In this document: positions 20,771 through 31,730 of the stretch, piece by piece
How positions within the stretch are numbered: position 1 is the first letter of the stretch
Layout: each line of letters begins with the position of its first letter
Source: Parastagonospora avenae f. sp. tritici 18332-5
Lineage: Eukaryota; Ascomycota; Dothideomycetes; Pleosporales; Phaeosphaeriaceae
Direction of reading: 5' to 3'
Assembly: GCA_022559985.1 (NCBI GenBank)
Contig: JAFJTR010000039.1
Location: 124,001-188,000, forward strand
DNA length: 64,000 bases
Translations under genes and position numbers: made by a program
The notes under the pieces: model-generated
Seen by the model: only the letters and a program-made list of their open reading frames with translations
The model's database searches: none
Told to the model about the DNA's origin: nothing

Positions 20771-21775
20771 ATGTATATCACAACGCTCGTCATCGCCTTC
20801 TTCGCAACGTTGGCATACAGTGTGACAGTGATACCGCCTAGTACCTGGAACTACACATACCCATGGCCAGTCCAATACCACAACATAACATCGCAGCGCC
20901 TCGACCTCTCAATGGCCTACATGGACGTCGCCCCCACAAACACCACATCCAAGAAAAACAACACCATCGTGCTCCTCCACGGCAAAAACTTTTGCGGCGC
21001 AACCTGGGAAGACAGCGCCCGCCGCCTCTCCGCCCGCGGCTACCGCGTCATAATCCCCGACCAAATCGGCTTCTGCAAATCCTCAAAGCCACCGGCGTAT
21101 CAATTCTCCCTCCAGCAACTCGCACACAACACCCGGTCGCTCCTGCAATCCCTCGGCGTCGTCCGGACGAAGGTCCTCGGGCACTCCATGGGCGGTATGC
21201 TCGGCGCGCGCTTCGCACTGATGTATCCCAACACGACCAGCCACTTGATTCTCACGAACCCGCTCGGCCTCGAGGATTGGAAAGCGCTGGGCGTGCCGTA
21301 TCGCACGGTTGATTCGCTGTGGCTGGATGAGCAGGTGACGACGTACGCGTCCATTCGTAGGTATCAACAGGCTACTTATTATGTAAACACTTGGAAGCCC
21401 GAGTATGATGTGTGGGTCAACATGTCTCTCTCGCTATACCAACTCGCTGAAGAGAATGTCACGTATACATATAATCAAGCGCAGGTCACCGAAGCTGTAC
21501 TGCTGCAACCTGTGGTGTACGAGTTTCCACTAGTTAAGGTGAGAACGCTGGTCATGGTCGGCACGAAAGACAACACGGCGATTGGCAAAGCATGGAGTCC
21601 GCCAGACGTGCAAAAGATACTGGGAGACTACTCGGTGCTGGGGAGGAAGACGGCAGATGCGATTCCTGGTGCGGCACTGGTGGAGTTTGAGGACTTGGGG
21701 CATTCGCCGCAGATTCAGGATAGCGAGAGGTTTCATGAAGTGCTGCTTGATTGGTTGGATAAATCGGATTGGTAG
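20771..21775 (+). CDS. Secreted alpha/beta-fold hydrolase
   Basis: Single exon, 334 aa. It starts with a signal peptide (MYITTLVIAFFATLAYS), so the mature protein is probably secreted; eight or so Asn-X-Ser/Thr sites lie in the mature part. The core is that of epoxide-hydrolase/esterase-like alpha/beta hydrolases: the HGKNFCGATWED oxyanion loop, the IPDQIGFCKS strand, nucleophile Ser139 in GHSMGG, acid Asp267 in GTKDNTA and base His311 in DLGHSPQ. A cap region of about 80 residues lies between strands 6 and 7. The reaction is ester or related hydrolysis; the substrate is not predictable. It is a neighbour of the carboxylesterase and convergent with the transporter. Confidence 0.88.
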   Translation: MYITTLVIAFFATLAYSVTVIPPSTWNYTYPWPVQYHNITSQRLDLSMAYMDVAPTNTTSKKNNTIVLLHGKNFCGATWEDSARRLSARGYRVIIPDQIGFCKSSKPPAYQFSLQQLAHNTRSLLQSLGVVRTKVLGHSMGGMLGARFALMYPNTTSHLILTNPLGLEDWKALGVPYRTVDSLWLDEQVTTYASIRRYQQATYYVNTWKPEYDVWVNMSLSLYQLAEENVTYTYNQAQVTEAVLLQPVVYEFPLVKVRTLVMVGTKDNTAIGKAWSPPDVQKILGDYSVLGRKTADAIPGAALVEFEDLGHSPQIQDSERFHEVLLDWLDKSDW

Positions 21776-21884
21776 AGAGTATTGAGGTTGTCTAGGAATA
21801 TGTAAACGCCGCGTACCATGCAACTCCAAAAAACCGCGTCGCTATGCCGAAAGAAGCGCTTCATAATGTCATTCACACTGCTTC

Positions 21885-23285
21885 TCATGCCACAGTATCA
21901 GACTCCTCGTGCGAGAGCAATCTAGTGATCTCAGATGGGCGGTGATGATCCGCCCTTCGGAAGAAAGATCTCCCAATGCTATTGTTCCTCCAATCTTCCA
22001 CTCTTCGGGCATATTGAAACGCCCAGTGCCAGACAAGGCCAGTGATGAAGCCTACAGCGTCGTTCCTGAACGTCAGTAATGCTGCGACAGTAACCAGCAT
22101 CACCATCCACCGTTCTCTCCTATCTCGCTCATCTAGGGTTTTCAATCGCTTGCCATCCCAGGACTGATCTCCACTCAAAATTCGGAGATCACGCGCATCC
22201 GTGTTGACACTCTCCCCAACCTTGGCAAGCTCAACTCCAGCTGCAATGACGAGTACGCCGAGAAGTGATTTAGGAATGCCAGAGAGAACGCCAACAATGG
22301 CATCAGAGTTCCAGAATGCAATGGTTCCGAAAAGGAGTTTTAGCGAGCCGAGGAAGATGACGCTGAAGCCACTGCGTGCGCCAAAGCGGTATTGACCAGC
22401 AAGACCGCCTGAGCCGTGACATACTGGCATTGCACCGAACCAGCAGCCAACTAGGTTGATGATTGCGACCGAGACTCCCAGCTCGGTCACCGTTGGTGCA
22501 GCTGGGTAGGGAGGAGATGGAAAGAGATCAGACGCAAGTGCTGATGCTGCAATAACCGAGTTGAGGAGTGTTAGAGGTAGCTGACCCAAACTTGCAGTTG
22601 TCGTTGCTTCCAAGAAATCCTTTGCGGATGGGTGAAGAATGGGTATCGAAGATGGATGCATGTTCGCGGAATCGTTCGCGGGTCCGATGAGGGAAAGAAG
22701 TACGCCTACGCCAAACACAATCAAGGCGTACGGCAGTCTCGGGTATGCATATGTGAAGAGCAGCATTGCGACAGCCGCTACCACCCAAATCAAGTTGTCG
22801 CCCCACCAAGGTCCCGTCCAGGTCAAAGGTGCCAGCATCTTTGAACCAGCGCTGAGACACAGCGATAAACCTGCTCCAACCTGAATGCCTTTTACCACTG
22901 GGATCGGTGTCACCCTGTTCGCCCAGTTAATCAGGCCCGTAACGCTGAACAGTCCGACCAGGCCTGCGACCACGACACCAGCTGCAGCATTCTCCTCAAA
23001 CGTGAATTTGCGTGCTATGGCGACCGCCGCGATGGCCTTCATAGGCTGCACAGGCAGAGGAATACCAAACGAGGCTCCGGTAAGGATATTGGCGGCTCCA
23101 GTGAACAGCAGTGTGGACGGCAAAGATATCGAATTCGTAACTACAAGCGCGGTCATAAGCGGGAGTAGCGTTCCCAGATCCCCCAAAGACCCCGAAAGTT
23201 CGGCTAGTGGTTGTGCTTTAATAGTGTCGATATTATGCAGCTGTATGCGCCGCAGCCGCGGGATCGGATTTGACAGAAACCACAT
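21885..23285 (-). CDS. Molybdate transporter, MOT1 type
   Basis: Single exon, 466 aa, starting at the ATG at 23285. It has about ten hydrophobic segments and the two signature stretches of the MOT1 family: PVQPMKAIAA in the first half and PVCHGSGGLAGQYRFGAR in the second, each following a transmembrane helix; LGDLGTLLP near residue 35 is another shared motif. The family imports molybdate, needed for molybdenum cofactor in nitrate reductase and related enzymes, and was named from plant and algal MOT1. The C-terminal tail is basic and cytoplasmic (RRADHHRPSEITRLLSHEE), with a dileucine-like motif suited to endosomal or vacuolar sorting. Whether it sits in the plasma or vacuolar membrane cannot be told from sequence. 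Confidence 0.88.
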   Translation of the reverse strand: MWFLSNPIPRLRRIQLHNIDTIKAQPLAELSGSLGDLGTLLPLMTALVVTNSISLPSTLLFTGAANILTGASFGIPLPVQPMKAIAAVAIARKFTFEENAAAGVVVAGLVGLFSVTGLINWANRVTPIPVVKGIQVGAGLSLCLSAGSKMLAPLTWTGPWWGDNLIWVVAAVAMLLFTYAYPRLPYALIVFGVGVLLSLIGPANDSANMHPSSIPILHPSAKDFLEATTTASLGQLPLTLLNSVIAASALASDLFPSPPYPAAPTVTELGVSVAIINLVGCWFGAMPVCHGSGGLAGQYRFGARSGFSVIFLGSLKLLFGTIAFWNSDAIVGVLSGIPKSLLGVLVIAAGVELAKVGESVNTDARDLRILSGDQSWDGKRLKTLDERDRRERWMVMLVTVAALLTFRNDAVGFITGLVWHWAFQYARRVEDWRNNSIGRSFFRRADHHRPSEITRLLSHEESDTVA

Positions 23286-24094
23286 GGTTTCTCCAGAACG
23301 CCGCAGGGCGAGCGATGGTTGAGTAGGAAAAGAATGAAGAAGAGAGAAGAGAAAGAGGTACTAGGAAAGAGGTACCATGATAGGCATCGATAAAGCGCAC
23401 CAAGGATGAGCGGTGTCAAAAGGTGGGTTGTAAAGGCGCACGGGACCCGGGACGATCGATGACTGACAGCTCCATAAGCTTCGCAGCCACGCGAACGACG
23501 TCACGAGGGAGTTCCGGGAAACGCTTGCACACGTGGGGTCAGACCGACAGCATGAGCAAACTGCCAAAGGGTCAGTAGTGCGCAGCAGTTGGTCTGACTA
23601 TGAGGGGTGCTATTTAGCGCTGCAATCAACGAGTGGGAGGTGGAGGCGCTGACGTTCTGACGTTGCGTGTTGGTGCTGGCTGCGATCGACAGTAACAACC
23701 AATCCTGCCCGATAGAGAAGGTCCGGTAGATTATAGTGCAGCAAAGGGGCACCGAAGGGCAACAGCGTTCGATGGTATGACTGTAAACCTGCCCGAAGAG
23801 GAAGTTTCGGGTAATAGTGGCCCAACCCAAGACCTTGATCGTCTTGACGATCTTATAGACCCTGTGACACAGTTACGGCGAGTCATTCTTCGCTTTGCAG
23901 TAATGATGATTGCGCACTCTGTCTATACTCAAGTTGCTATTAGAGAGCGACTGCCATTTCATGTAGCAGGCTGAGGAGACTCAATGGGTTACCAGTATTG
24001 CGACGACGATTATCTTATTGAGGAGCCTGAGTAGACTCAAAGGGCTATTGGTACATTGTGACGTGCTTAGAAGACCTTGAAGGTATACAGCTAC
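23286..24094. other. Intergenic region, about 800 bp
   Basis: Upstream of the transporter and downstream of REC114. Near 23970-24072 there are two diverged direct copies of a segment of about 50 bp (GAGGAGACTCAATGGG and GAGTAGACTCAAAGGG heads). The rest shows no feature. Confidence 0.35.
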
Positions 24095-25675
24095 TCATTT
24101 CATACCCAATCCGGATCGAGCCCAGCATGTCTCCATATCTTCGAGAAGAGTGATGAAGCTATCATCCTCTAGATTGCGGAAAATAAACTCATTCAAAGCG
24201 GCTTGACGACTTCCAGGAGATTGCATGGCATAAGTGGTGAGGCGATCGACCTCTGCATTGACTGGAGGTCGTGTGTCAGAAGTTGGCGGGGTTGACAGCG
24301 TTGACGGCATAATATATGACGAAGCCCTCTTGTAGGATAATGGCGAGACATTAGAGCTTGAACTCGATGCTCGATTTTCTTGGTCCTCATATACTGGCTG
24401 AGCGCTCGGAGGAGTGTTCTGATCTTGGTTCGGAGTACGAGGGGGCGGTCGTTGCATCCAGGATGGCTGCTGTTGAACACTGTCCACAATGGTAGGTCTC
24501 GGAAGCGGCGGTAGCTCCATATCCTGGGTAGCAGCACGGGCAGAGGCAGGTCGTAGACTAGTGACCCTAGCTGGTAGGGGGGGCGGGCCCATCATGGTCG
24601 AGGGTCGGCTCGAAGGGCGAGAGCCATCACTCCCCGCTGATCGTGGAAAGGGCAGTTCACGTCGAGGTGGTAAGACTGCTTCAGCAGTATCAGGGCGACC
24701 GAAGAGCATGCCAGTCTCTGGGCGATCATTGGATGTGTTGTGGTCAGCATCGACAGCTGTTGATGCGCGATCGCGCGAAGAATGCATGGCAGCTGATTGA
24801 TCCAGGGTGGTCGAAGTTAGTGAAGCTGGCCTCGCAAAGTACTCCGGAGGCTGAAGAGGTCCCGAGAACGACGTGCTTGTGTTGAGAGCATGACCAGCAT
24901 GGCCGGTATAAGCAGATGATGGTCGATTGTGAGCAACTTCTTGTAAATGCGACTCAATCGATGTAGATGCGTTGAGCGCTGTGTATGGGCGGTTTGAGAT
25001 CTCGGCCAGCCTAGATGGAGGACAAGAAAGCGCTGTAGTCTGCGCTACCGCTCCATGTGGAGGCTTGGATGGTGTGGGTGCGGCTGACGACTTTTTGCTC
25101 GATGATGAGCGCGACTGGCCCGAGTTGGTCGCCTCCATGTGCAGGCCAAGCTGAGAGAGGTGTTGATAGGCAATGTCATAGTCGCTGTCGTGCTTGAACT
25201 TGAGCTGAAGTCTGCGTATCTGTACAATCGTGAGCGCCGATATGATAGTCTGCGAACGCTCCCAACCTTCTTGTCAGGCAAATGCCAGCTAAGTGCCAGG
25301 AGAGGACATCGGACAAGAGCCGAGATTGGCAGCTTGTCACGCTTGACCTCCGCACCGTGCTCTCGCAACGTTCTCTCTAGGTCGTTACCTTGATTGACGA
25401 GACGCTCAATCTCGATCAAGTGCTAAAGAGGTACTGTGTTAGCTACATGTTGAAGGCCCCACTTCCTGGCTCCAGTGCTATAAGGATAGGCCAGCTAAGG
25501 CTCTTACTCTGACATGTGTGCCTTGCACGACCTTGAGCAGCTGGGCTGAGCTTCCGTGGCCATAGTTGTCGAAGACCACGACAAGATCCTGCGTCTGGTG
25601 AGTCCAGCTGAATTTGGTCTCACCCGGCTCCGCATCTCGGGCTTCAGATATCTTTGCGAGAGGCAGCGTAATCAT
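24095..25675 (-). CDS. REC114: Meiotic recombination protein Rec114
   Basis: Three exons (25508-25675, 25267-25422, 24095-25219) join in frame to 482 aa; introns are 85 and 47 bp. The N-terminal 125 residues resemble the Rec114 PH-like domain: LPLAKISEA start, KFSWTHQTQDLVVVFDN, then LPISALVRCPLLALSW and LPDKKIRRLQLKFKHDSDYDIAY. A long Ser/Pro-rich linker of about 280 residues follows, which is usual for the family. The last 50 residues (RQAALNEFIFRNLEDDSFITLLEDMETCW) form the C-terminal helical region that in yeast binds Mei4. With Mei4 and Mer2, Rec114 forms condensates on chromosome axes that bring in Spo11 for meiotic double-strand breaks. Its presence suggests a functional meiotic programme. 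The domain order is strong, yet the protein is divergent, so the call is not absolute. Confidence 0.72.
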
Positions 25676-26049
25676 GTTGGTTAGCAAGTGGTGGTGTTAG
25701 TGCGTATGATCAATGACTCCACTCGAGCTGAGGGATGATGAATTATGGCTCTTGCGGAGCTCACGACGGTCGTGAGACTGGGTGGAGTGAAGTGGAAGAA
25801 AGATGGCGCGTCAGACTTCGGAGGGAAGTCGCGACCGAGGAGCTCACGTGACAATGCGCTCGGACCCACATCGGCGCGCGAAGTTAGGACCGGGAGCGTT
25901 GCATTCTGGTGATCATCCATCATCGCGACTGAAGCGCGCCGCGCATTCACGCAAAAGACAATTGCCCATTGCGCCAGGCACCCGACCCGACCCGTGCATG
26001 TCTCGCGACAAACATCGCACAAGCCTCGGGTAGACGAGACATAGCAAAC
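25676..26049. promoter_or_regulatory. Bidirectional promoter region between REC114 and RSC9
   Basis: 374 bp separate the two start codons, so both promoters must share it. It contains the palindrome TCACGTGA at 25844-25851, the core of bHLH (Cbf1/USF-like) sites, near its middle. No clear TATA box is visible on either side. Confidence 0.5.
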
Positions 26050-29000
26050 ATGGCGCCAAACAAACCGTGGGATTCCGCCGAACACGCCCAAGAACACGAG
26101 GAACTTCTAGAGACATTGGAGAAGTACCACGAGAAGCGCGGGTAAGTTGTGCATCTGCACGCCTTGTCTGAGTGCGCATGTTGACGCAAAGCCAGCACTG
26201 TCCTGGAGCGCGAACCAAGGGTCGGCAACAAGAACATCGACCTCTTGCGCCTGTGGAAGCGCGTCAACGAAGAGGGCGGATACGACAAAGTCTCCGACAC
26301 CAAGAACAACAAGCTCGCCTGGAGAAGGATCGCGGGTGAATTTCTGCCCAACGGCCCCAGTCTCACCACACAAGCATTCCTCATCAAGTCGATCTACTAC
26401 CGGAATCTGGCGTACGTCTTGCGCAACACTGTTGAGTTGATCGAGTACTAATTCGGCTGCAGGGCATATGAGATATCCACCGTCCACAATCGCGAACCGC
26501 CGCCGAAAGAGATCTTCGAGGACGTGTCTGCAAAGGGCGGAGACCTGCTCAACCGGACTGTCGAGAACTTCTTCCCACACGGCAGTCGCGAAGCCGAGCG
26601 CCTGCGCAACGGCGAGGAAGACTCCGAGGACGACGACGAAGAAGGCGACGTCAAGAAGACGCCGAGAGACGACAAGATGGACGTCGATGACCCCGGTAGC
26701 CTTGGGCGCTCAACGCGATGTATGCTATACAATGTGCTGGCTGCTATCACCCTTGCTAACAAGACGCCCTAGCACTTCGCCATGCGCCTCCCCAGCGCGT
26801 GCTCTTCCAGCCCGAAGTCTCGACCCGTCAGACGCGCCAATCCGCCGGCCACAGCTCACCCCAGGTCAATGGCTACGGTACCAGCGCTGCGGCCACGACC
26901 ATTGCGAATTACGAGCCGCGTGCGACACTGCCAGCCAACATGAAGCAAGTCATCACACCCTCGAACCAGCTCGACAGTTACGTGCAATCGCGCAAGAAGT
27001 ACATTCTCAACAGACGAAACAGGCCTGTGCCACCCAAGGGTATGATGCTGCCAGGCACAGGCTTCCCTGGTCCCAACATCTACATCCGCGCTCTGCACGC
27101 ACTGCGATCGAAGCAGCCAGAGGAGGAGGCCTATGCGCTTCACCACCTGGTCAAGATCTCCCACGAGCGAGGCGACAAGTATCGCTTTGACCAGTTCCCC
27201 GGGCTTGCTGAAGCGCTCATTGGGAAAGTCATCGACGTTGGCGCATTATTCTACAACGTGGCATGGGACATTTCCTACTCCGAAGACGAGTTTGACAAGC
27301 CCGAGGTTCTCAATGGCCTTTGCGGCACCAGCGACTTGCTGAAGCGAATCCAGTTACTTCAGACACTTGATGTTCACGATGAGCTGCTCCCAGAGGAGAC
27401 GGCGAAGGCGCTCAACATGGTCAATGAGGCGGCCTTGATCCTCCGCAACATGGTGATGCTGAAGGAGAACGCCCTGTTTGCTTCCATGATCCCCTCAATA
27501 CGGGATATGCTGGTCATAATTCTCACTCTGCCAAAGCATCCAACGGTAGTCGAGCTGCAGCACTATGCGCTCGAAATCTCAGAACAATTGACAAAATACT
27601 GGGAGCTGGGCGCACAAGATCCTCTATATCGCTCGCTGTTGGCACAAGTAAACTCCGACGACCGCGGCAGAATCATAACGTCATTGCGCGCATTGGCACG
27701 GATAGCCATGAATCTCGACTCAACGAACAAGCTCTCGAACGTCCCTGTAAAGACCTTGCAGTCGATCTGCGACTGGCTACTGGTGGAGGATGAAGACCTG
27801 CGCATAGCGTGCTTGGACTTCTTGTACCTTTTCACCGGTTTCCCCGATAACGTAGAGGCTCTAGCTCATGAGGTCGATATAGAGAGCGTGGTCAATCAGC
27901 TCGTTCGTATGCTCCAGTACGGTGCAATCGCCTACGAGGAGCGCCGGAGTGCATCAAAACCGTCCAAGTCTGTGCAGTCTTCAGACAGTGCGCCAAAGCT
28001 ATCTTCAGCCATTATCGAGCATCTGGTATCGCTGGAGGAGCCAGAGCGCAGTTCGCAGTGGCTCAAGACATGTTTTGAGGAAGATCTAACGGGCGAAATC
28101 ACCCAAATACAGCTGTGGTCGGCTTACAATGCAGCCTTTTCTGAGGCCGTCAGCAGCAACACTGCGACACATCGGGCTCTCATGCCCGCGAAAGACTTCA
28201 TCACCAACGTTTCTACAACATTCACTGGCGCATCTGCTCAAGTGCTGACAGTCGGCGGCCAGCCGAAGTACACCATCAGAGGCATTCGGCCACGATCCGT
28301 GCCTGTAGACCCGCATACGAAGAAGCCATACATGCGCTGCTGCTGGCACCCTCCGTCGCTCCTCAATGGCCTCGCAGACACCAAGCACTCGACCCCGAAA
28401 ATCGAATGTGGTGAGTTTGCCTCGGGCGCAAGAGCGATGTGGGAACACGTTGTTAGTGCCCATCTCAAGGTTCCACGTGACCAGGAAACCGGTCAGTGGC
28501 TGCTCGAACCGAAGCCAGACATCGATATGGAGAACGACAACATCATGACAGCCGCGGAGCCGCCAAACTACTCTTGCCATTGGGGAGGCTGCACGCGCTT
28601 CCAGCCTGACGGCACCGACTCCGCGTTCGAAGCTGGCCAGCACATCAAGACGCATTTGCCGGATACAAGCATAAAGCAAGCCATACACGCAAAGCATAAC
28701 CGCACCCCATCAGAGTCACGACCGCTGACAAGCTCGGCCCAAGTCAGACATGACAACTTCCAGCCACAGTTCGGTCAGCCCGTCGGTTTGAGTAGCCTTG
28801 GTCTAGGTGGACGTCACAACGGCTCTGAAAGGAATCCAGATCGGGGCAGGAGTGAGCGACAACAGCCTCCACACCAACCAGCGCCCAACTTCCGATACTA
28901 CAATACCGCCACTGATGAAGCCAACGATGCCGCCGGCCTACCTCTTTCATCCGTCCTTGTCCTTCGAAATCTAGCTCGTCAACTCAACAAGATCCCGCCC

Positions 29001-29297
29001 CCATCTTCTGTAATCGAAATCGATCCGCAATCACCGAATCACAAACGCACCTTCAGCGAGAGCAACCCAGACCAACGAAGGATCGCTGGCGGCAAGAAGC
29101 CCCGTCTCAGCGATGCGGCGCACGAGCAAGCCAGGGCGAACGAAGAGCGCGAAGAGCAGGAAGCCAAGAGCACCGGATGGGTTCCCCGGGTCTTCGCCCC
29201 AGTGAAGGAGCAACTCGCGTTTGTATCCAGTCACAACCTCACGCTCAGAAACTACATGGGCGGATTGTTGAAGGCGATCGCCGAGGGCGGTGGTTAG
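26050..29297 (+). CDS. RSC9: RSC/SWI-SNF chromatin remodelling subunit Rsc9 (ARID2-like)
   Basis: Four exons (26050-26141, 26196-26411, 26463-26719, 26773-29297) join in frame to 1029 aa; the introns are 51-54 bp with clear GTA...AG ends. Residues about 15-110 form an ARID DNA-binding domain (LWKRVNEEGGYDKVSDTKNN, WRRIAGEFLPNG, IKSIYYRNLAAYE). After an acidic linker, a large alpha-helical region of about 400 residues follows (armadillo-like in this family). Near residues 650-760 come two Cys/His clusters: a CC...C...H group and a C2H2 finger (SCHWGGCTRF...HIKTH). The tail is polar with a KKPRL nuclear-localisation-like motif. The order matches Rsc9/ARID2 of the RSC-PBAF complex that remodels nucleosomes at promoters. 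It is head to head with REC114. Confidence 0.88.
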
Positions 29298-29651
29298 GTA
29301 CCATGTCCCACTGAAAAGCTGTAGAAGAGGGCGTTGGGGAGTTTTGTTTCAACAGTGACATTCCTATCAGGGTCGGATGGGTTGTAAGATGTTGAGGGCT
29401 TTATGCATGCGAAATAGATACCTAGAGCTTAGCTTAGTGCTGCCTTTTAATGAGGGTTTCGTGGTATTTGAACATTTTTGAAGTTTGACCAGTATTGGTG
29501 GGAAGATGAATCCGTGTGGACATACACGATGCTGCCTTCGCAATGTGATAGTGATCCCGCCTCCAGACTACGACAAGGTAACATGACGTGACAACAAGTA
29601 CGAGGGAATTGATTGAAGGATACCTGGGCGTCACAACCTCCCTAGAAATTA
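29298..29651. other. Convergent intergenic region
   Basis: About 350 bp between the RSC9 stop and the stop of the broken gene on the other strand. Nothing beyond 3' untranslated sequence is seen. Confidence 0.4.
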
Positions 29652-30634
29652 TCACGCCCCAGTGCGGAAATAGTACAAATGATGCTTGGGATACTTTTCA
29701 GCCAACTCCCTCTCCACCTCAGCCAGACACTCGTCCTTGTGATACTTGCTCAAATCAGGCCAGCCATGTTTGCGATAGATGGCTTGCAGGAACGCCGTGA
29801 ACTCTGGAGAAATAGGTACCCGGCCAGGCTTTGCTTTGGTCCAGACATCAACGACGTCATGCCCGTTCATGGGGACGAAGTTCAGCTGGCGGAATTGGTT
29901 CTTGAACATCTCGAAAAAGTGGCGGATGGGCCATGCTGTGCCTCATTTGATCTCGTCTTCGTCTTCGTCTTCGTCTTCGTCTTCGTTTTGGTCATCGTCA
30001 TCGTCTTCTTCGCTGCTCGGGTTGTCATTACTGCAGTCGTCTTCATCTTCGCCACCTTCTTTAAATCCCTCCCTGTTATCACTGGATACATCGCTTCTAT
30101 TCCCGATCGCTGCAGATGTTTCCCAGTTGAGCGGATAGACGAGGTAATCATCCTGAGGCTATGCCGTTTCCTTGATTTGTACTGGGCAATTCATGTAGTA
30201 CATAACCCCACTCGTCGTATCCAGCAAGATGACGTCCCGTTCTTCGTTACCCATCAGAAGACCGCCGTGCACGAGACCAATATAGTACGAGGGTATCTTG
30301 CCGTCAGATTCCTCCTCCGTGCCTTTGGACACGAGGAGAATGTTGCCAGCATGCTCTTCGGATTGTGGTTCGTACGGCCAGTCGATGAATGAGACACCAG
30401 GCAAACCTTCGGGATGTTGCGAGTACAGTCGATCTTTGATATATGGCAAGCGGCGAAGTAACTGGGTTACTTCCTCGGCCTTGCCCAGTAATCTCATTGC
30501 CTCTGGAGTGATTTCTGGCCAGCCATCCTTCGGTGGTTCGATGATGAACGCGGGATCGATAACATTTGCGCCAGGAAGTCGTAGTAATCTCGTATCGCAG
30601 CGATGCATTCTTCTCGGGAGTATACGGGGTCCAT
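29652..30634 (-). pseudogene. Broken gene of an uncharacterised fungal family
   Basis: Starting at the ATG at 30634, a good start (MDPVYSREECIAAIRDYYDF) runs about 24 codons, then a frame change near 30563 is needed to reach the conserved stretch (IDPAFIIEPPKDGWPEITPE). That second frame runs to a TAG at 30159-30161, resumes past it unchanged (PQDDYLVYPLNWETSAA), meets a TGA at 29943-29945 after an acidic Asp-Glu repeat, and continues to the true stop at 29652 with a segment (FKNQFRQLNFVPMNG, HGWPDLSKYHKDECLAEV) typical of a fungal family of unknown function. No intron with proper splice sites removes these stops. The protein would be about 325 residues. I read it as a pseudogene with one frameshift and two in-frame stops. 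Confidence 0.65.
29954..29985. repeat. CGTCTT hexanucleotide microsatellite
   Basis: About five tandem CGTCTT units. On the minus strand these read as GAAGAC/GACGAA codons and give the Asp-Glu run inside the broken gene. Such hexamers expand easily. Confidence 0.75.
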
Positions 30635-31024
30635 GATGACTTGTTGCCTGTCTCTTGATATCGAGAAAGTGAGTACTCATATGCGATGCGAAGCAACAAG
30701 TATCACAGACTGGTGCCAGAGCGGTACAAAGGCAGCAATAACACCGGACAGAGGCCGAAGTCAATTTCAGGTACCGCTCACCAGGGTAGGATCAACGCTA
30801 GCGGCAATGTCGTCTCCACACATATTCAGGGGCTATTACTTCAGCCTCCAGCCTCGACATGAACAGGATATGGCAAAAACACCTTTTTCTTGGAAATTGA
30901 CCAAGTTGAAGCTAGGCTAAAGGAAAATCTCCCGAGGACTGAAGGCCAAAACCCAATCTTGGGTAAACTTCAAAGTAACGTACTGTCGACAATCCTTCTC
31001 TAACCTTTTCAAGTACCCATTTTC
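30635..31024. other. Intergenic region
   Basis: About 390 bp between the broken gene start and the stop of the next minus-strand gene. No feature is recognised. Confidence 0.4.
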
Positions 31025-31730
31025 CTATCTCCCCATCCAAAACATCAACGCGGCGACTACAAGTCTCTTACTAGCAACGTCCACCTGAGGTTTCGAAGAA
31101 GCACTACCCGTGTCGGTCGCAGAGGCTGATGCAGAAGCTAGCGCAGAAACCTCGGATTTAACCTCCTCCTTCGCATCCTTTCCAGACTCAGCTGTTCCTT
31201 CACCCTCACAGTCCGCCAAAGCCTCCGTCGCATCGAGCCAAGCCTTTCCTCCAGGACCATCCATCTTCGCGTTCTCCCATTTGTCGGGACATTTATCTTT
31301 GGTGTCAGCTAGCGCTGAGCTATGCGCCGCCCACCAGGACGACGCAACGCTGGTGTACGCGCGAAACCCTGCTATATCCGAGCTAGGCACGGCCGTCGAG
31401 AGTGCGCACCAGCGTTTCCTCGCGACCGACGGACACGCAGGAAAGGTCGTGAATGGCCTAGGCAACTTGTCCTCGCACTCTTTGTATACCGCGTCAGAGT
31501 GCTCGTAGTAAGTGTCAAGAAGCTGTCCGGTCAGCGTGGGTGGCGTCAGATAGTCGAAGACATTCTTGGTCGCACACATTGCCATGAATCGACTGTTGTT
31601 ACTGGCGTGTAGATTGCGATTGAAGTTGCGGGTCTGGCGGCGGATGCAGTTGTGGTCGTTCTGCTGATGGGAGTGGAGGACTGGGCTACGACTGCGGTAG
31701 CCAGAGTGAGATGGAGGATTGGATACGCAT
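31025..31730 (-). CDS. Small secreted, probably GPI-anchored protein; 5' end unresolved
   Basis: The 3' part is clear: about 185 residues from VFDYLTPPTLTGQLLD to the TAG at 31025, with spaced Cys residues (KECEDK, FPACPS, RWCALS, DKCPDK, LADCEG), a Ser/Ala-rich stretch and a short hydrophobic end (LVVAALMFWMGR) that would suit a GPI-anchor signal. The start is a problem. A well-placed ATG (CCACCATG) is at 31730, but its frame stops after 14 codons, while a signal-peptide-like stretch (YPILHLTLATAVVAQSS) sits in another frame from the second base on, and the Cys-bearing part in a third. A one-base indel just after the ATG and an unusually short intron near 31600 would reconcile them; sequencing error or gene decay are alternatives. 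Coordinates cover start to stop. Confidence 0.5.
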
